64,000 nucleotides of DNA from Guyanagaster necrorhizus. Lineage: Eukaryota; Basidiomycota; Agaricomycetes; Agaricales; Physalacriaceae. The notes under the pieces are model-generated. The model was not told the DNA's origin. It was given only the letters and a program-made list of their open reading frames with translations, and made no database searches. How positions within the stretch are numbered: position 1 is the stretch's first letter; each line of letters begins with the position of its first letter. The DNA is taken from NCBI RefSeq assembly GCF_019112545.1, contig NW_025064894.1:242750-306749 (forward strand). Reading direction: 5' to 3'. The position numbers and the translations under genes were made by a program. This document shows, piece after piece, positions 59,662-64,000 of the stretch.

Positions 59662-60629
59662 ATGGCGAATGCTCCCGTTGTACTTTTCCTTATACCTGCT
59701 TTGGCCATTTCGTTGGCTGTCACTGTACCACTGGTCGGAATTCTTGTTCGATTCAGAGCCAATTATACGCCTAAAAGTCGAATCGCACTTAACGAAGAGA
59801 ATGCTACACCATTAGGTCGGGTAAATGTTTCAAGTTGCTGTTTTTTTGGTCTAATTATCACTACGCAGGATTCTTCACATATACATACTGGGGCATGGCG
59901 AGGCGGATATATCGCATTGAGGTACGGAGACGCCGTTTCCTTTCCCTGTACTTTTTAATCAGAAATGCTCTAGGGTTGGAAAGGGTTCTTCAAGGGATAT
60001 GGTAGTCGTGTTTTCGGGCTCTTGAATATGCTGTTGACTGTGAATTTCAGCCCCTCCATTTTTCGTCCTTCTTTGCATTTACATGGGAGTGGTGCCCACA
60101 GTCTATCAACCTATTTGCCGAGGTATTCCCCTGATTCACCCGACTGGCATTATCTGTATCATGGTGTCCATCTCATTGTCTATGATCCTCGATGTTCCGT
60201 GCAGAGTGATTCTTTATCGGTATGTTTTTCGCTTGCTGAAAACGCTGTGCTAAACCATATACTATCAATAATTCCATGGCAACCCCATATGATTTGAGTG
60301 TTCTCCATCCTGTACGGTCTTGGAATGCTTTGCGTGCTCCGGCATTGTCTCCTCCAGGCCTACTTGGAGCAACGGCTTTCATTTCAGTCTTTTATTCTGC
60401 CGCGATTTTAGTCGGGCCCATTAGATATCTCTTTCTCACCTGGGCAAACCAGTTGACGGATCCTGTCAGCAACCTACCTTTGGCACTTTACTACATCCTT
60501 GTGATTGTCTTCACAATCATGGTCACACCTCTGGATGTGATCGCGACACGTTTGGCGGTACAAGGAAACAGCGCTACTGGCCTGGGAGAAGTAAAGAGCA
60601 TAAGCCGATTGTTCGATCGTAAGTTTTGA
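59662..60629 (+). CDS. Mitochondrial-carrier-like membrane protein (possibly defective)
   Basis: Inferred exons 59662-59815, 59869-59921, 59974-60001, 60051-60219 and about 60278-60629. The protein begins with a hydrophobic segment then PLVGILVRFRANYTPK, and continues RRIYRIEGWKGFFKGYAPPFF, a carrier-type motif, with further membrane segments ending in FTIMVTPLDVIATRLAVQ, the P-x-D/E-x-x-x-x-R signature region. This resembles the fungal mitochondrial carrier domain proteins that move metabolites across the inner membrane. The donor of intron 1 (GTCGGG) is weak. The expected acceptor at 60,277 reads AT instead of AG; the next AG (60,298) would delete seven residues but keep the frame. The C-terminus after LFDR may continue in another exon; I could not fix it. 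Confidence 0.6.
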
Positions 60630-61032
60630 CAGGCGATCGTTTCGATCATTATTCAGAAAACTTGGTATTCAGGTCTGTACCACACTTGCTTGTAGATAAT
60701 ATCGTAAAATTACGCTGTATCATGCCTACATCAACAGACATAATACAGAGCAGCGCTCAACATGTATCAGAATAAAAAGATGGCAGTAGTGGGGATAGCG
60801 AACCACCATCCGCGATATAAAACCGGCCATCCCTCTTCATCCCGGATTCGAGCTGCACAGTCTACCACTCCACCATAAGGGGCCTCGACTTATTCATCCC
60901 TTAACTTGACCACCGTCTCCTCTAACAATAAAATTTCTGCGGTGGCTCTCGTGGATCGTCCATCTCATCTCTTCCAATGTCTTCATATTCCTCAATGTCT
61001 GGAGAAAAAGACTTCATTCGAACACAAAAAAT

Positions 61033-61123
61033 CCGACCTGCCTGGTTCGAACAGGCGACACCCAGATACCGAAAATTCTTAACCAATTACAGTCTGATGC
61101 TCTTCCAGCTGAGCTAAGGTCGG
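61033..61123 (-). tRNA. tRNA-Tyr (GTA), with intron
   Basis: On the minus strand the acceptor stem CCGACCT pairs with AGGTCGG over seven bases. The A box is TAGCTCAGCTGGAAGAGCA, the anticodon loop ACTGTAA carries GTA, and the B box is GTTCGAACC. An intron of about 19 nt follows the anticodon (from ttggttaag to cggt), as is usual for eukaryotic nuclear tRNA-Tyr. Confidence 0.9.
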
Positions 61124-61530
61124 TTATAACATTGGAGTACTACTATTTATATATATCGCAGATACACGCTCCCTCATCCTTATCGCGTTTTTCCCCAGTT
61201 CTTCCAGGACCGCAGAATCGTGATTGCTACCTGGGCACAGCACTAAAGAGGCCGACCCTGTCTCCCCCTATGAATGCCCTTACTTTTCTGAGGTCACACT
61301 CGCGTTTCCACGACGCAAAACTCTTCGGAAACCTGGCTTATCTGTCGCTATCCATCACACTGGGTCCTGTAAGCATTATAATGGAACTTGGAGCAGTCGA
61401 AATCTTGGGTTCGCGTATCTATTGATAGCGTATTCTGCACCACGCGGTTTATGGGCCTAGTTGGTCATGGTATACCACATTATTATCTATGGCATGAAGC
61501 AGCATATGGGTTTCTTGTGCTCTTGTCTCG
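61124..61530. promoter_or_regulatory. Spacer upstream of the carboxypeptidase gene
   Basis: Open frames here (for example 61,132-61,425) show no family motif. I treat the region as promoter and untranslated leader. Confidence 0.4.
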
Positions 61531-63606
61531 ATGTCTGCACAATTCTTCACCCTCGTCTCATTGCTGTTGATATCCTTATTCCTCGAGGCCAACGCGACCC
61601 CGGTCTCAGCAGGGACGGATCTTACCATTCACAAACGCTTCGCATCTAGCATTCTTGGGGATGTTCAGCTCCATTACGTGGAGGATTCAGGCGTATGCGA
61701 AACAACCGCTGGGGTACATCAAGTTTCCGGATACATCGACGTTGGAACGAACATGTCCATGGTCTGACCTCTCTGTCTACTCCCTGGATGATCTGTTGAA
61801 ATCAACAACAGTGGTTCTGGTTTTTTGAGGCTCGAGAGTCACCAGAAACGGCCCCGTTCACCTTATGGTCAGTCAACGAAACGTATCTGTAGCAGCAGTT
61901 CGAATTGACCGCCAACAGGCTGAACGGCGGTCCAGGATGCTCGTCAATGATTGGCCTTTTCCAAGGTATGGTACATGTCTGCCATTCTTTGAATAAATAT
62001 GAAAAAGTGTCTCATATCAGAAAATGGGCCCTGCCATGTAAATCCCGATGGTGCAACCACTGTTCTTAATCCATATAGGTATCTACTTCCCCAGCTTTTT
62101 CGCTACTTATACTCAAAATGCATCCGACAGTTGGAACAACCTTAGCAATAGTAAATACACTCTCACGTTATATATTCAGGCCTCTTACACGCGTTGTAGT
62201 GATTTACATCGATCAACCCATCGGCACCGGTTTCTCATTTGGGACGGACACCGTTAACAGTACACTGTCGGCAGCCCCATTCGTTTGGACGGCATTTCAG
62301 ATTTTATTCGAGAGTGGACAGTTTTCGAAATTCGAAAGCAGGGAGTAAGCTTCTTCATAAAGGTGAAACATTCGGGTCTGTTAAACTATCTCTAGATTCA
62401 TCTTTGCCACTGAAAGCTATGGTGGTCATTACGGGCCAGCTTTTGTAACTTACTTCGATCAACAAAACACTTTGATTCAGCAAGGGAAAATCAATGGGGT
62501 GGAGATCGTCGTCAGCGCCTTGATGATCAACAAGCATGTCTCCAGTACTTACTATCAGAATGTCGCTGAGCCTTCCCCGTAGCGGTTGGTACGACCCACT
62601 CATTCAAAACAAGGCCTACATAGATTTTGCTACGGACGCTCCTGGATACGGACAACTTCAAAGCGATGAAGTACTCGAAGAGATGAACAAAGCGTACTTT
62701 GGTAGAGACGGATGTTTGGAGCAAGAGCAAGCGTGCTATGCAGCGGGAAATTCGAGCAGCTCTAACAAGATATGCCGCACAGCTGACGATTTCTGTGTAT
62801 GTTGTATCGTCGCTTCAAAACTTCCCATCCATTGGTTCACTATCTGACGATTAGATTGACAACATTTTCGTTCCTGCAGTCGGTGATCGCGATTCTGACG
62901 ATCTCAGGCAGAATTCCTCGGCTCTGTTCCCTCCCAGTTTTTATATTGATTTCCTTGCCAATACAACGGTTAAGAAAAGCATCGGGGCCACTAGCGACTA
63001 CTCCGAGTGTCCCGATGCTCCGTACGAGCTGTTCGTCCGAACAGGAGATGTGAGTTGATATTATTTTGGGCGGAGGGTAGTAATCATGGGAAATTTAGGA
63101 CGCAAGGACGCTTCTGCCTCAGTTGGCTGCATTGGTAAACTCTGGACTTAACATGTTGATCTGGGCAGGTGATGCTGATATCAAGTACGTAGTCGTTTAG
63201 CTTTTTTCGTGCGCCAGAAGAGAAATTAATTGGCTTCTTCCCCAGCTGCAATTGGCTCGGAGGACATGCGTCTGTTCTCGCTATGGACTGGTTCGGGAAG
63301 GAAGCCCTAGCAAACACGCCGTTTACCAATATGACCATCGATGGCGCTGCAGTCGCTGCGATTCAGAACGTCGAGAATTTCTCCTTCGCGTAAGTGTCTG
63401 AATACTAGTAATCTCATTCCAGTTGGCTTATGTTACTATTTGTAAAGACGTGTTTATGAAGCAGGCCATGAAGTTGTATGACGCCTTTCGTTCTTCTTCG
63501 CGACGCGCTTCTGATTCCCACTTTGCTTTAGCCCGCTTTTCAACCTGCGGCTGCTTTGGAAATATTCCGCCAGGTAATCAACAAGGAGCCTTTACATTCG
63601 GTTTGA
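61531..63606 (+). CDS. Secreted serine carboxypeptidase (peptidase S10)
   Basis: Thirteen exons: 61531-61761, 61812-61867, 61919-61965, 62021-62078, 62131-62150, 62200-62344, 62396-62533, 62583-62796, 62855-63049, 63099-63184, 63246-63389, 63448-63475 and 63532-63606; 478 residues. A signal peptide (MSAQFFTLVSLLLISLFLEANA) precedes the mature enzyme. Family marks in order: VHQVSGYIDVG, the oxyanion/substrate motif WLNGGPGCSSM, YIDQPIGTGFSFG, the nucleophile in ESYGGHY (Ser193), the Asp region WAGDADINCNW (about 393-395) and the His in YEAGHEVPAFQP (His452). It removes C-terminal residues from peptides, secreted or vacuolar. Intron 7 has a GC donor (62,534). All joins keep frame and the gene appears intact. 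Confidence 0.94.
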
Positions 63607-64000
63607 AAGATTGCACGTAGTCATGAAATCCCAGTCGTGCTTTACGACAGAATTACATACGACCCCTCTACACTTTCCAGATTCAATTTATAGTCGAATT
63701 GGTATCCTCATATCAACGCTTTCAAAGACCCAATAAGACTCCCTTGTCACTAATGTCTTGTAAAGGTGCGTGTTTGGATGACTCGCAAATGTTCTCCTGT
63801 GTGATCTGAAAGCCATGTACAATATTGCGAAACGGTCAGTTTCGTAGTGTTCCTTTCTTCACGCCCTGCATTGGTCAGGGAGCCATCGTGTCGCATTACA
63901 TTTTCGGCCATCGGCTTCTTGAGCCCCTAAGTCGCTGATTCTCCGCCAATTCTGTCGATAAGGAACTGCGACATTTCTCAGATATATCAGTACGTACTAA
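63607..64000. other. Downstream flank, nothing recognised
   Basis: The 3' flank of the carboxypeptidase gene up to the window end; no open frame or RNA gene can be supported. Confidence 0.5.

Noticed and set aside
59409..59815. Plus-strand frames of 121 and 96 codons before the carrier gene
   Set aside because: They span the degraded end of carboxylesterase copy 3, the spacer and the carrier exon 1 in the wrong frame; no motif supports them.
60788..60885. tRNA-like segment with an A-box-like and B-box-like word on the minus strand
   Set aside because: I could not pair an acceptor stem or form a normal anticodon arm; at best a tRNA relic.

Overview
The window looks like nuclear DNA of a filamentous basidiomycete, probably an agaricomycete. 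The evidence is densely split genes with introns of about 45-60 nt, chromodomain Ty3/gypsy retroelements of fungal type, an intron-containing tRNA-Tyr, and fungal carboxylesterase/lipase and S10 carboxypeptidase genes. I cannot name the genus or species from sequence alone.

Layout. (1) Positions 1-49,506 are a retrotransposon graveyard. The youngest piece is an almost complete Ty3/gypsy chromovirus, element A (180-7665, LTRs of 524 bp, target duplication AATAT). It sits inside an unclassified 1.4-kb repeat, X. The rest is a nest of older relatives, mostly on the minus strand: M0 (5' LTR 8790-9256), M1 (13,672 to about 20,908), and M2, which contains M3 (29,604-45,736, TSD ATATC), which contains M4 (35,071-43,070, TSD ATTTC). 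A second full copy of X (15,518-16,912) is inserted in the M1 integrase and preserves the empty version of the site hit by element A. The 3' end of M2 lies about 4.6 kb away in opposite orientation (20,909-21,602) and carries the matching TSD, which points to an inversion. A fragment of a different Ty3 lineage (P, plus strand) occupies 9,257 to about 10,560. From 7,671 to about 49,530 CpG is almost absent, while the genes to the right are CpG-rich.

(2) Positions 49,507-64,000 are genic. A six-exon Gfo/Idh/MocA-type oxidoreductase (360 aa) is followed by a tandem array of secreted type-B carboxylesterases: two complete 544-aa copies with the same 12-exon structure, one truncated third copy, and two decayed C-terminal relics. 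Then come a mitochondrial-carrier-like gene with a damaged splice acceptor, a tRNA-Tyr, and a 13-exon secreted serine carboxypeptidase (478 aa). Exon chains were built by hand from frame continuity, GT/GC-AG sites and family motifs.

The most interesting system is the retroelement family. In five elements a 13-nt primer-binding site lies one nucleotide from the LTR and is complementary to the LTR stretch about 30 nt downstream of the TATA box, i.e. the predicted 5' end of the transcript. The two sites covary between subfamilies, as expected for Tf1-like self-priming. The gag and pol frames also meet at a conserved stop codon with pol in the -1 frame. The carboxylesterase and carboxypeptidase genes encode secreted hydrolases typical of saprotrophic or symbiotic fungi. 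They are not an operon; each is read from the plus strand with its own spacer.
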